DNA of 52,332 nucleotides from Flavobacteriales bacterium (GCA_013360395.1 JABWBQ010000016.1:1-52332); one strand, 5' to 3'. Shown: positions 8,827 through 17,271, counted from the first letter of the stretch. Notes: generated by a model not told the origin, from the sequence alone. Program-made: numbers and translations.

Positions 8827-10851
8827 ATGCGTACAAGCATGTTCCTGGCCTGCCTCGGCGCCGGCCTGTTGACCTCCACCGTGGCGATGGGCCAGACCAA
8901 GCTCGCCGAGGAAGCCGACGCGGCCTTCAGCAAGGGGTATTACTTCAACGCCATCGAGCTGTACAAGAAGGCCTATACCACCGAGAAGAAGGCCAGTGAA
9001 AAGGCCGGCCTCATCTTCAAGGTGGGCGAGTGCTACCGCGTGCTCGGCGATGCCCAGCAGGCCGCCGTGTGGTATGAGAAGGCCAACAAGGCCCAGTACA
9101 GCGATCCGATCACCTATTTCCACATCGGGGAGGCGCTCAAGGAGCAGGGCAAATACGCCGAGGCCATCGCCGCCTACAACAAGTACAAGGAGAAGAACCC
9201 CGGCGACATGCGCGCCGATGCCGGCATCAGCGCCTGCCAGGTGGCCCAGCAGTGGAAGGACAACCCCAGCCGCTACAGCGTGGACCCCGAGGTGCTGCTC
9301 AACTCCCAGCAGTACGACCTCACCCCGGCCTTCAGCGACAAGAAGAACGAGGACGTGGTGTTCACCAGCACCCGCGCGGCCAGCACCGGCACCAACACCG
9401 ATCAGATCATCGGCGAGGCCTTCAGCGACCTGTTCGCCAGCAGCCGCGACAAGCTGGGCAAATGGAGCGAGCCCGTGAAGCTGCCCCCCAGCATCAACAC
9501 CGAAGGCAACGAGGGGGCCCCCGTCTTCAATGCCAAGCGCTCCATCATGTACTTCACCCGCTGCGCCTACGAGAAGAACAAGGTGCATGGCTGCGAGATC
9601 TGGATCACCAAGAAGGTGGGCAGCAACTACAGCGAGCCCGAGCTCCTGGCCCTGCGCCCGGCCAACGCCGGCAAGGAGAACAAGCTGGACACCCCCGTGG
9701 TCACCATGGGCCACCCGGCCCTCAGCCCGGACGACAAGGTGCTCTTCTTCAGCAGCAACATGAAGGGCGGCCAGGGCGGCAAGGACATCTGGATGGTGAA
9801 CCTCGACAAGGACGGCAAGCCCGTGGGCGCCCCGACCAACCTGGGCGCTGAGATCAACACCAAGAAGGACGAGATGTTCCCCTTCAACCGGCACGACGGC
9901 AGCCTGTACTTCAGCAGCGACGGACACCCCGGCATGGGTGGCTTGGACATCTTCCGCGCGGAAAAGACCGGCGACAACAGCTGGGGCCAGGTGGAGAACG
10001 TCAAGTACCCCATCAACGGCCCGGCGGACGACTTCGGGATCATCTTCGACGGCGAGGAGGAGCGCGGCTACTTCACCAGCAACCGCCCGGGCGGCAAAGG
10101 CCAGGACGACATCTGGCGCTTCTACATGCCCGACCTGGTCTTCGCCCTGCAGGGCACCGTGTTCGACAAGGAGACCAGCACCCCGCTGCCCGGCGCCAAG
10201 ATCGAGGTGGTGGGCACCGACGGTACCAGCTACAACGCCCTGGCCGATGACAACGGCGGATTTTCCTTCGCCGAGAACGGTCGCGACCGCTTCATCAAGG
10301 AGAACACCACCTACACCATCCGCGTCAGCAAGGACGAGTACCTGGTGGTGAACGATCAGATCACCACCGTGGGGCTGGACGAGAGCACCACCTTCGTGAA
10401 GGAGTACTTCCTGCAACCGGCCCGCAAGGACGTGGTCATCAAGATGCCCGAGGTGCAGTACGAACTGGGCAGCTTCGCCCTCACCCAGGCCGGCAAGGAC
10501 TCGCTCGAGTTCCTGTACGCCACGCTGACGGAGAACCCCACCATCGTGATCGAACTCGCGGCCCACACCGACTCGCGCGACACCGACAAACGCAACCAGG
10601 TGCTCTCGGAGAACCGCGCCAAGAGCTGCGTGAACTACCTGGTGAGCAAAGGCATCGACCCGGCCCGCATGCAGGCCGCGGGCTATGGCGAGACCAGGCT
10701 CCGCATCAGCGATGCCGAGATCGCCAAGATGAAGACCAAGGAGGAGCAGGAGGCCGCCCACCAGATGAACCGCCGCACCGAGTTCCGCGTGCTGAGCTTC
10801 GACTACGTGCCCAAGGAGCAGGTGCCGCAGGCCCCGGCCCCCAACAATTAG
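8827..10851 (+). CDS. PorE-like protein: TPR, PD40 propeller, carboxypeptidase-regulatory and OmpA domains
   Basis: A 674-aa exported protein. The start at 8827 gives a signal peptide (MRTSMFLACL ... VAMGQ, likely cut before Gln). TPR repeats fill about 22-160 (KGYYFNAIELYKKA, KYAEAIAAYNKY). A PD40/WD40-like beta-propeller spans about 175-435, with FSSNMKGGQGGKDIW, YFSSDGHPGMGGLDI and YFTSNRPGGKGQDDIW. A carboxypeptidase-regulatory-like fold follows (about 438-520, LQGTVFDKETSTPLPGA). The C-terminal OmpA domain (about 540-665) has AAHTDSRDT and ENRAKSC, the Asp/Arg pair used to bind peptidoglycan. This domain order is that of PorE, which anchors the T9SS PorK/N ring to the cell wall. PorE is a lipoprotein, whereas here no good lipobox is seen, so this may be a paralogue rather than PorE itself. 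No other T9SS machinery genes are adjacent. Confidence 0.85.
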   Translation: MRTSMFLACLGAGLLTSTVAMGQTKLAEEADAAFSKGYYFNAIELYKKAYTTEKKASEKAGLIFKVGECYRVLGDAQQAAVWYEKANKAQYSDPITYFHIGEALKEQGKYAEAIAAYNKYKEKNPGDMRADAGISACQVAQQWKDNPSRYSVDPEVLLNSQQYDLTPAFSDKKNEDVVFTSTRAASTGTNTDQIIGEAFSDLFASSRDKLGKWSEPVKLPPSINTEGNEGAPVFNAKRSIMYFTRCAYEKNKVHGCEIWITKKVGSNYSEPELLALRPANAGKENKLDTPVVTMGHPALSPDDKVLFFSSNMKGGQGGKDIWMVNLDKDGKPVGAPTNLGAEINTKKDEMFPFNRHDGSLYFSSDGHPGMGGLDIFRAEKTGDNSWGQVENVKYPINGPADDFGIIFDGEEERGYFTSNRPGGKGQDDIWRFYMPDLVFALQGTVFDKETSTPLPGAKIEVVGTDGTSYNALADDNGGFSFAENGRDRFIKENTTYTIRVSKDEYLVVNDQITTVGLDESTTFVKEYFLQPARKDVVIKMPEVQYELGSFALTQAGKDSLEFLYATLTENPTIVIELAAHTDSRDTDKRNQVLSENRAKSCVNYLVSKGIDPARMQAAGYGETRLRISDAEIAKMKTKEEQEAAHQMNRRTEFRVLSFDYVPKEQVPQAPAPNN

Positions 10852-10864
10852 CGACCCCACCGGC

Positions 10865-10902
10865 ACGAGCGCATCCGCCCGCAGGTGGATGCGCTCGTCT
10901 TT
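10865..10902 (+). terminator. Strong intrinsic terminator between the PorE-like gene and purM
   Basis: ACGAGCGCATCC (10865-10876) pairs perfectly with GGATGCGCTCGT (10887-10898). The stem extends three more pairs (one G-U) to a CGCA loop and is followed by CTTTTCC. It ends 6 bases before the purM ATG. Confidence 0.8.
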
Positions 10903-10908
10903 TCCGCC

Positions 10909-12084
10909 ATGAGCACCTCCGACCGCTATGCCCGACGCGGCGTCTCCGCCGCCAAGGAGGACGTGCATGCGGCCATCGCCCGCCTTGACAAGGGGCTCTT
11001 CCCCAAGGCCTTCTGCAAGGTGGTGCCCGACACCCTGACGGGCAGCCCCGACCACTGCATCGTGATGCACGCCGATGGCGCCGGCACCAAGAGCGCCCTG
11101 GCCTACGCCTACTGGCGGGAGACCGGCGACCTGTCCGTGTGGCACGGCATCGCCCAGGACGCGGTGGTGATGAACCTCGACGACCTGCTGTGCGTGGGGG
11201 CCACCGGCCACATCCTGCTCAGCAGCACCATCGGCCGCAACAAACGCCTGGTGCCTGGCGCGGTGGTGGCCGCCCTGATCGAGGGCACCGAACGCTTCCT
11301 GCAGGACATGCGCGACCGGGGCATCGACATCCGCAGCACCGGCGGCGAAACGGCCGATGTGGGCGACCTGGTCCGCACCGTGATCGTGGACAGCACCGTG
11401 ACCTGCCGCATGCGGCGCGACCAGGTGATCGACAATGCCCGGATCCAGGCCGGCGACGTCGTCGTGGGCCTGTCCAGCACCGGCCAGGCCACCTACGAAC
11501 GGACCTACAACGCCGGCATGGGCAGCAACGGCCTCACCAGCGCCCGCCACGACGTGTTCGCCAAGGCCGTGGGGGAGGCCTTCCCCGAGACCTTCGACCC
11601 GGGCACACCGTCGGACCTGGTGTACAGCGGCCAGGCCCGGCTCACCGACCCCCTGGAGGGCACTCCGCTGGACATGGGCCGGGCCGTGCTGTCGCCCACC
11701 CGCACCTACGCCCCGGTGGTGATCAAGGTCCTGGAGGCCATGCGCCCGGACGTGCACGGCATGGTCCACTGCAGCGGCGGCGCGCAGACCAAGGTGTTGC
11801 ACTTCATCGACCGCCTGCGGGTGGTCAAGAACGACCTCTTCCCCACGCCACCGCTGTTCGCCGCCATTCAGCGCATGAGCGGCACCGACTGGCGCGAGAT
11901 GTACCAGGTGTTCAACATGGGCCACCGCCTGGAGCTGTACCTGCCCGCGGAACGCGCCGGGGAGGTGATCGCCATCGCGGCCTCCTTCGGCATCGAGGCC
12001 CGGGTGATCGGCCATGTGGAGGACGCCCCGGCCGCCGAGGTGGTGGTCAGCGGCCCCCACGGTGAGCACCGGTACACCGCATAG
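10909..12084 (+). CDS. purM: Phosphoribosylformylglycinamidine cyclo-ligase (AIR synthase)
   Basis: A 391-aa enzyme of purine synthesis that closes the imidazole ring of FGAM with ATP to give AIR. The chosen ATG 10909 gives [20 protein letters not shown]; the Gly-Val-Ser-Ala-Ala-Lys segment is characteristic of the Bacteroidota branch. Landmarks are [13 protein letters not shown], the [15 protein letters not shown] core, [26 protein letters not shown] and the C-terminal HCSGGAQTK and [12 protein letters not shown]. Bacteroidota PurM is longer (about 390) than the 345-aa E. coli type, matching the length here. An in-frame start at 10885 lies inside the terminator stem and is less likely. It is followed after 47 bases by prfA and is probably co-transcribed with prfA and pyrF. 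Confidence 0.93.
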   Translation: MSTSDRYARRGVSAAKEDVHAAIARLDKGLFPKAFCKVVPDTLTGSPDHCIVMHADGAGTKSALAYAYWRETGDLSVWHGIAQDAVVMNLDDLLCVGATGHILLSSTIGRNKRLVPGAVVAALIEGTERFLQDMRDRGIDIRSTGGETADVGDLVRTVIVDSTVTCRMRRDQVIDNARIQAGDVVVGLSSTGQATYERTYNAGMGSNGLTSARHDVFAKAVGEAFPETFDPGTPSDLVYSGQARLTDPLEGTPLDMGRAVLSPTRTYAPVVIKVLEAMRPDVHGMVHCSGGAQTKVLHFIDRLRVVKNDLFPTPPLFAAIQRMSGTDWREMYQVFNMGHRLELYLPAERAGEVIAIAASFGIEARVIGHVEDAPAAEVVVSGPHGEHRYTA

Positions 12085-12131
12085 CCCGGCCCCGCGCCGC
12101 ACTTCGCCTGTTCCAGCACCCGGCCGTCCCC

Positions 12132-13214
12132 ATGTCCGACCTGCTCGCCAAGCTTTCCGCCCTGCACGACCGGCGCACCGAGATCGGCAAACAACTCGCG
12201 GATCCGGCGGTGATCGCCGACCAACGCCGCTTCGTGGAGCTCAACCGGAACTACCGCGATCTGGAGCCCATCGAGCAGGCCTTCCTGCGCTTCCGGAAAC
12301 TGCATGCCGACCTGGCCGGCGCCGAGGAGATCCTGCGCACCGAGAAGGACCCGGACCTGCTGGACCTGGCCCGTGCCGAGCGGGACGCGAGCCGCAGTGC
12401 CATCGATGCGATGGAGGAGGAGGTGCGCCTGATGCTGGTGCCCAAGGACCCCAACGACGCCCGCCATTGCACCATGGAACTGCGCGCCGGGACCGGCGGC
12501 GACGAAGCCAGCCTCTTCGCCGGCGACCTCTTCCGCATGTATTCCCGCTACTGCGAAGGCCGGGGCTGGAAGGTGGAGGTGGCCGACGTGAGCGAGGGCA
12601 CCGTGGGCGGCTACAAGGAGATCGTCTTCAACGTGCTGGGCGAGGGCGCCTACGGCACCCTGAAGTTCGAGGCCGGCGTGCACCGGGTGCAGCGCGTGCC
12701 CGCCACCGAGGCCAGCGGGCGCATCCACACCAGCGCCGCCACCGTCAACGTACTGCCCGAGGCGGAGGAGACCGATGTGGACCTCAAGGAGAGCGACGTG
12801 CGCATGGAGACCGCCCGCAGCGGCGGCGCCGGCGGCCAGAACGTCAACAAGGTGGAGACCAAGGTGCGCCTCACCCACCTGCCCACCGGCCTGGTGGTGA
12901 TGTGCCAGACCGAGCGCAGCCAGCTGGGCAACCGTCTCAAGGCCATGCAGATGCTGCGCACCAAACTCTACGAGGAACAGGTGCTGCGCCAAGAGGCGGC
13001 CGTGGCGGCCCACCGCAAGAGCCAGGTGAGCAGCGGCGACCGCAGCGCCAAGATCCGCACCTACAACTTCCCGCAGAGCCGCATCACCGACCACCGCATC
13101 GAATTCACCGCGCACAACCTGCCCCAGGTGATGAACGGCGACCTGCAGGCGTTGATCGATGCGCTCCAGCTCGCCGAACGCACCGAAAAACTCCGTGCGG
13201 AGGCCGGTCTTTGA
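12132..13214 (+). CDS. prfA: Peptide chain release factor 1
   Basis: A 360-aa class I release factor that recognises UAA and UAG and triggers peptide release at the ribosome. The catalytic GGQ is at 234-236 within [11 protein letters not shown], where the Gln is usually methylated by PrmC. The stop-codon reading loop includes the [15 protein letters not shown] segment with the RF1-type P-A-T tripeptide (RF2 has SPF). The N-terminal helical domain and [22 protein letters not shown] are standard. The length equals the E. coli protein. No frameshift site is expected for RF1 and none is seen. It lies between purM and pyrF, with a 30-base gap to pyrF. Confidence 0.97.
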   Translation: MSDLLAKLSALHDRRTEIGKQLADPAVIADQRRFVELNRNYRDLEPIEQAFLRFRKLHADLAGAEEILRTEKDPDLLDLARAERDASRSAIDAMEEEVRLMLVPKDPNDARHCTMELRAGTGGDEASLFAGDLFRMYSRYCEGRGWKVEVADVSEGTVGGYKEIVFNVLGEGAYGTLKFEAGVHRVQRVPATEASGRIHTSAATVNVLPEAEETDVDLKESDVRMETARSGGAGGQNVNKVETKVRLTHLPTGLVVMCQTERSQLGNRLKAMQMLRTKLYEEQVLRQEAAVAAHRKSQVSSGDRSAKIRTYNFPQSRITDHRIEFTAHNLPQVMNGDLQALIDALQLAERTEKLRAEAGL

Positions 13215-13244
13215 ACCCCGGTACGGCCGATCTTCGCCCCCCGA

Positions 13245-14063
13245 ATGGACCGCGCCGCCCTCGCCGCCCTGATCCGCAAGCGCCGGAGCCTGCTTTGCGT
13301 GGGCCTGGACACCGAGGAGCACCTGCTGCCCGCCCACTTCCGCGCCGAAAGCCATCCGGTGCGTGCCTTCAACGAGTCCATCGTGGAGGTCACCCGCGAC
13401 CTGGCCGTGGCCTACAAGCTCAACCTGGCCTTCTACGAGGCCCTGGGCCAGGACGGCTGGCCGGACCTGGAAGCCACCATCGCCTTCATCCGCAGCACCG
13501 GCCCGTGCTTCATCATCGCCGATGCCAAGCGCGGCGACATTGGTAACACCGCCCGCAAGTACGCCGAGGCCTTCTTCGACCGCCTGGACGTGGATGCCGT
13601 CACCCTCTCGCCTTACATGGGCCGCGACAGCATCACCCCCTTCCTGGGCCGTAGCGGCAAATGGGCCGTGGTGCTCGGCGTCACCAGCAATCCCGGGGCG
13701 GACGACTTCCAGATGCTGCCCGTGCCCGGTGCGCGCCCGCTGTGGGAGCACGTGGTGGAACAATGCACCGCCTGGGGCCCGGCCGATGAGCTCATGCTCG
13801 TGGTGGGCGCCACACGCCCCGAACAGCTGGCCCGGGCCCGCACGCTCGCGCCCCACCACTTCTTCCTCGTGCCGGGTGTGGGCGCCCAAGGCGGGGATCT
13901 CGACGCCGTGCTCCGCGCCGGCGCCACCACCGACGGCGGCATGCTCATCAACAGCAGCCGCGGCATCCTCTACGCCGGCCAGGGCGCCGATGCCCTGCCC
14001 GCCGCCCGGCGCGAGGCCCAGCGCCTGCAACAGGCCATGGCGGCCGTGCTCGGTTCACGCTGA
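13245..14063 (+). CDS. pyrF: Orotidine 5'-phosphate decarboxylase, type 2
   Basis: A 272-aa enzyme of pyrimidine synthesis that decarboxylates OMP to UMP. The catalytic tetrad segment D-x-K-x-x-D is seen as DAKRGDIGNT with Asp93, Lys95 and Asp98. The N-terminal LLCVGLDTEEHLLP and the VTLSPYMGRDSITPFL loop identify the longer 'type 2' class (about 270 aa), also found in actinobacteria and many Bacteroidota, rather than the 230-240-aa E. coli class. The phosphate-binding end contains LVPGVGAQGGDL and NSSRGILYA. The start ATG 13245 is 30 bases after prfA and the gene probably closes the purM-prfA-pyrF unit. Confidence 0.95.
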   Translation: MDRAALAALIRKRRSLLCVGLDTEEHLLPAHFRAESHPVRAFNESIVEVTRDLAVAYKLNLAFYEALGQDGWPDLEATIAFIRSTGPCFIIADAKRGDIGNTARKYAEAFFDRLDVDAVTLSPYMGRDSITPFLGRSGKWAVVLGVTSNPGADDFQMLPVPGARPLWEHVVEQCTAWGPADELMLVVGATRPEQLARARTLAPHHFFLVPGVGAQGGDLDAVLRAGATTDGGMLINSSRGILYAGQGADALPAARREAQRLQQAMAAVLGSR

Positions 14064-14160
14064 GGCCGAAGCCCGCATCAAGCTCCTGGAGCGACCGGAT
14101 CGGCCGTGTCGTGAACAATGCTATATTATGCGTCGATGAATTGATGAATTTCCTGTCAGC

Positions 14161-15561
14161 ATGTTCGCCATCCCGCCCCAAGCACCGCTCCCGGTGCGTC
14201 CACGGCCCATCCTAGCGCCACTGCGGGTGGTGCGGGAGCCGGTGCGCGCGCCATTCCTCCTGGACCCGTCCTTCCCCTACGGCGAGGACCTGTTGCAGTT
14301 CATCTGGGAGGCCCGCCTCCTCGACGCGCAGGGACTGCGCACCGCCGATGGCCGCCACGTGGAAGTGCTGCATCCCGGACGGGTGCAGCACGATGCCGGC
14401 CCCGACCTCCGGGATGCCCGTATCCGGATCGACGGCCAGGAATGGGCCGGGACCGTGGAAGTGCATGTGCGCAGCAGCGACTGGGTCCGGCACGGGCATC
14501 AGCACGATCCGGCGTACGAGTCGGTGGTCTTGCACGTGGTGTACGAGCACGACGCGGAGGCCCGCACGGTGGGTGGGCGCGCGCTGCCCACGGTGGAACT
14601 GCGGTCGCGCCTGGGTACGGCGGCGCTCGACCGGTCCGCCCGGCTGCTGCAAGGCCGGGGGGCGCTGCCCTGTGCCGCCCACCTGCCACCGGCCGAACCG
14701 GACCGGATGGGCACCTGGCTGGAGAGCGTGCTGGTGGAACGCCTGATGCGCCGAACGACGGCGGCCGAGGCGCTGTACGCGCACCTGGAGGGCGATGCCT
14801 GCGCCCTGGCCTGGCACCTGCTCTGCCGGGCCTTCGGCCAGCGGGCCAACGCCGAGCCCTTCGCCATGCTGGCTCACGCCCTGCCTTGGTCCGTGCTGCG
14901 CCGCGTGCGTGATGATGGGTTCCGGGTGGAGGCCCTGCTCTTCGGACAGGCCGGTATGCTGCAGGTGGACTTCGTGGACGAGCACCCGCGCCGTCTGCAG
15001 GCCGAGCACCGCGCCCTGGCCCTGCTCCACGACCTGCGCCCGGCCCCGGTGGCCGCATGGACTTTCGGACGACTGCGACCTGCCGCCTTCCCCACGGTAC
15101 GCCTGGCCCAGCTCGCCGGGTTGGTGGCCCGTATGGCCGGCGACCTCTCCGACCTGGCCGCCGCACCCGATGCCGATACGCTGCGCCGGCTCCTGCAGGC
15201 CGAGCCCTCGGCCTACTGGGCCACCCACTACCGGTTCGACCAGGCCACGCCTGCGCGCGCCAAACCCCTGGGGGCGGCCACCGTGGATCTGCTCATCGTC
15301 AATGCCGTGGTGCCGCTGCTCTTCGTGCTGGGCCGGGCGCGTGGCGACCAGCGATCGCGCGACCGCGCCATCGGCCTGCTGGAACAACTGCCCGCCGAGC
15401 GCAACGCCCTGCTGGATCGATGGGCGGAACATGGGGTGCAGGCGGACTGCGCCGCACGGGGTCAGGCCTTGATCGAACTGCACACACGATACTGCGCCCC
15501 GCGTCGATGCTTATCTTGCGGTTTCGGCCGCCACCTGGTGGCACCCCGGCAAAGCCCATGA
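14161..15561 (+). CDS. DUF2851 family protein
   Basis: A 466-aa protein of a Bacteroidota-specific conserved family of unknown function. Family hallmarks are LLQFIWEARLLDAQGLRT, the HPGRVQHDAGPDLRDARI block, and AGTVEVHVRSSDWVRHGHQHD with conserved His and Asp residues that could bind metal or form a nuclease-like site (inference). No signal peptide or membrane segment is evident, so it should be cytoplasmic. The first 40 residues (Pro/Arg-rich) precede the usual family start; a GTG at 14239 would give a start closer to the family norm, so the N-terminus is uncertain. The stop overlaps the start of the PspC-domain gene (ATGA), implying translational coupling. Confidence 0.85.
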   Translation: MFAIPPQAPLPVRPRPILAPLRVVREPVRAPFLLDPSFPYGEDLLQFIWEARLLDAQGLRTADGRHVEVLHPGRVQHDAGPDLRDARIRIDGQEWAGTVEVHVRSSDWVRHGHQHDPAYESVVLHVVYEHDAEARTVGGRALPTVELRSRLGTAALDRSARLLQGRGALPCAAHLPPAEPDRMGTWLESVLVERLMRRTTAAEALYAHLEGDACALAWHLLCRAFGQRANAEPFAMLAHALPWSVLRRVRDDGFRVEALLFGQAGMLQVDFVDEHPRRLQAEHRALALLHDLRPAPVAAWTFGRLRPAAFPTVRLAQLAGLVARMAGDLSDLAAAPDADTLRRLLQAEPSAYWATHYRFDQATPARAKPLGAATVDLLIVNAVVPLLFVLGRARGDQRSRDRAIGLLEQLPAERNALLDRWAEHGVQADCAARGQALIELHTRYCAPRRCLSCGFGRHLVAPRQSP

Positions 15562-15788
15562 TCGAACGCATCAAGACCGCGCTGGAACAACAGGCCTTCG
15601 GCGTCTGTGCCTGGTGGGGCGAGAAGCTCAACATCAAGACCGAACAGGTCCGGCTCAGCTTCATCTACCTCAGCTTCGTCACCGCCGGCCTGCACCTGGT
15701 CCTCTACCTCATCATGGCCTTCGTGCTGGCCCACAAGGAGCGGATCAAACAACCGTTCCGCAAGCGGAGCACCGTGTGGGAGTTGTAA
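15558..15788 (+). CDS. PspC-domain small membrane protein
   Basis: A 76-aa protein starting at ATG 15558, which overlaps the DUF2851 stop. It matches the PspC domain: an amphipathic start, FGVCAWWGEKLNI, TEQVRLSFIYLSF, then one hydrophobic segment (VTAGLHLVLYLIMAFVLA, about 41-58) and a basic tail. PspC proteins are inner-membrane sensors of the phage-shock response in proteobacteria; in Bacteroidota the small stand-alone form has no assigned role. Most bases after its stop belong to the atypical islet that begins about 70 bases downstream. Confidence 0.85.
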   Translation: MIERIKTALEQQAFGVCAWWGEKLNIKTEQVRLSFIYLSFVTAGLHLVLYLIMAFVLAHKERIKQPFRKRSTVWEL

Positions 15789-15854
15789 GGGGGATCTCCG
15801 ACAACAAACGACAACAAATGAATAAGAAGCTGATCCCGAGGATGTTAATGAGTT

Positions 15855-15904
15855 GCACTAAACGGAAATAAACGCAACGGTTGCGCATATCCATAGTTAG
15901 GTGC
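15855..15904. repeat. attC-like dyad element, site 1 (50 bp)
   Basis: Outer arms GCACTAAAC (15855-15863) and GTTAGGTGC (15896-15904) pair at 7 of 9 positions. GTTAGGT is a full match to the integron R' core GTTRRRY. Inner arms 15864-15878 and 15880-15892 (GGAAATAAACGCAAC / GTTGCGCATATCC) pair imperfectly with unpaired bases on one side, as in attC L''/L'. The size is close to the shortest known attC sites. Confidence 0.5.
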
Positions 15905-16018
15905 CATCGCGAATACGCCAACGCGCAAAGCCGACGCGCTGAAAAATACAACAGAACCCGGCCCGGCTGAGAACTCAGAAAAGGGCGGCAGCCAATGCCG
16001 CCCGATAACTTCGGAGGA

Positions 16019-16456
16019 CTATTTCTTGGTGTCGGTCTTCTTGCCGCTAACTATTGCCGCAAGAACCATCATTACAGGTGGTCCGACTAAGACCCATCCA
16101 ATATCGCGACCAGCCGCAATCAACAAATATGCTCCGAGGCAACAGCCTACCAACAAGAGGCCGCCAATCACCAAGCTGAAGACCTTTACGAAACCGTCTT
16201 TCTTGGCGACCCTTCCGGTTGTCTCCTGGGCGTCCTCGGCAATTTTTGTCCGCCGCCTAATTATCTCATGTCGGAAGTCTTGCTCCTTATCAACCTTCTC
16301 CTTCACCCATGCCAATATGCCGGGGTCTATACTATGGAGAGCAAGAATCTTCTGTTCACTTGGTAGCGGGTCATCATCGACCGACTCAGCATGTGCGTAC
16401 CGCACACCCTTCTCGGGGTGCGCCTCTATCTGCTTCTGGCTCTTCCTGTTACCCAT
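16019..16456 (-). CDS. DUF2335-type small membrane protein
   Basis: A 145-aa protein. The N-terminal half is soluble and charged, with the DUF2335-like core ILAWVKEKVDKEQDFRHEII followed by more basic residues. The C-terminal half has two membrane segments (about 90-114, VFSLVIGGLLLVGCCLGAYLLI, and about 118-137, IGWVLVGPPVMMVLAAIVSG) and a Lys-rich tail. DUF2335 proteins are small predicted inner-membrane proteins of unknown function, scattered in genomes and often in mobile or defence-rich regions. Its GTA-rich codons differ from neighbouring housekeeping genes. The start ATG 16456 lies inside the end of the upstream 98-aa frame (8-base overlap), suggesting coupled translation. Confidence 0.75.
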   Translation of the reverse strand: MGNRKSQKQIEAHPEKGVRYAHAESVDDDPLPSEQKILALHSIDPGILAWVKEKVDKEQDFRHEIIRRRTKIAEDAQETTGRVAKKDGFVKVFSLVIGGLLLVGCCLGAYLLIAAGRDIGWVLVGPPVMMVLAAIVSGKKTDTKK

Positions 16457-16745
16457 TGCAACCGGCCTCTACATCGGCCAGCCGCAAGTTACGGTCGATA
16501 CTGCGTTCAACACGCTTGTGGTCCTTGTTCAGCCCACGGCGATCCTGTCCAAGGTGCGGCTCGGGTTCATTAAGCTCCCTGCGCACCACATCAGACACAA
16601 CCACCTCGTCCCCGGTGTGCGTGGAGAAGAACTCCACTGCACCATCGAGGATGTAGCGTACAGACCTGAGGATGATGGCCATAGCGAAAAACCGGGGTAC
16701 AAAGGTACGTTCCAGCCGACTCGTTTTCAACACACCGTCGTTCAT
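16449..16745 (-). CDS. Hypothetical protein, 98 aa, upstream partner of DUF2335
   Basis: I do not recognise this 98-aa frame. It starts at ATG 16745 with MNDGVLKTSRL, has a short hydrophobic stretch (FFAMAIILRSVRYIL, about 19-33) and a strongly charged C-terminal half (RRELNEPEPHLGQDRRGLNK). A full TAnnTTTG box (TACCTTTG, minus strand 16772-16765) lies 20 bases upstream of the ATG, and the stop overlaps the DUF2335 start, both of which support it as a real gene of a two-gene unit. It could be a soluble partner of the DUF2335 membrane protein (inference from context only). Confidence 0.5.
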   Translation of the reverse strand: MNDGVLKTSRLERTFVPRFFAMAIILRSVRYILDGAVEFFSTHTGDEVVVSDVVRRELNEPEPHLGQDRRGLNKDHKRVERSIDRNLRLADVEAGCNG

Positions 16746-16764
16746 GCCTTTACAACGGTCGTAC

Positions 16765-16772
16765 CAAAGGTA
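16765..16772 (-). promoter_or_regulatory. Predicted -7 box (TACCTTTG) for the first cassette's genes
   Basis: The minus strand reads TACCTTTG, a full TAnnTTTG match, 19 bases before the 98-aa ORF start. No clear -33 TTG. The 210 bases between this box and site A hold only weak frames that I do not call. Confidence 0.45.
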
Positions 16773-16981
16773 TTGTTGCGTGGTCCCTCACCTAGTCGGC
16801 TGGATGAATTGCCTCAACAGCAGTGTGTTGACATCGACCAAGCCCAGTGCAATGGTGCCCACTGCGTCTAAGGGAGGTAGCCCCAATACGAACAGCCGGG
16901 CCGGGTTCTGAGTCCCGCTTGTCCACTGACAGCAAGCCACTACCTTGCAGCAATGGGCGGGACGAATGCGGAGGACGCGAC

Positions 16982-17072
16982 GGCACCTAACATCGGGTTG
17001 CAGCAATGCGCCCGACGCACCCAAAACCCCTCGCGCAAAGCGCACTGCTTCAACCCTCATCCGTTCAGAGCC
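16982..17072. repeat. attC-like dyad element, site A (91 bp)
   Basis: Outer arms GGCACCTAAC (16982-16991) and GTTCAGAGCC (17063-17072) pair at 7 of 10. Inner arms 16995-17011 and 17040-17056 (GGGTTGCAGCAATGCGC / GCGCACTGCTTCAACCC) pair at 15 of 17. ACCTAAC is a full match to the integron R'' core RYYYAAC. The central 28 bases are unpaired. Confidence 0.5.
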
Positions 17073-17183
17073 ATGGCCTCTCCCGCCAGTAAAATGAAAG
17101 CGCACCGCACAAGCCCCACCACAGGCCCGGCCACGCTCAAACGGCCCGCCAGTGCACAGGGACCAGCGCCGTGCTCGGCACAC
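17073..17183. other. Gene-less cassette-like segment between sites A and B
   Basis: About 110 bases between two dyad elements, with no credible reading frame. With its end cores (GTTCAGAGCC ... GGCTCAGAAC) it forms a 131-base unit that would be a non-coding mini-cassette if the integron reading is right. Confidence 0.35.
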
Positions 17184-17259
17184 GGCTCAGAACAACGGGT
17201 TGCAGAAATGCACCCAACGCAATACATTGCCACCGCTCAGTCGCACTTCTTCAACCCGT
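17184..17259. repeat. attC-like dyad element, site B
   Basis: Inner arms 17195-17211 and 17243-17259 (ACGGGTTGCAGAAATGC / GCACTTCTTCAACCCGT) pair at 15 of 17 and are clearly related in sequence to those of site A. The left core GGCTCAGAAC (17184-17193) is the reverse complement (9 of 10) of the right core of site A. The right core is poor; GGTGGTGGTA (17264-17273) is the likely start of the next segment. Confidence 0.4.
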
Positions 17260-17271
17260 GAACGGTGGTGG

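Noticed and set aside
16788-17183. 131-codon minus-strand frame across site A
   Set aside because: It runs through the dyad element and its first half is Arg/Cys/Gly-rich; the last 40 codons look more protein-like, but no start or promoter supports them.
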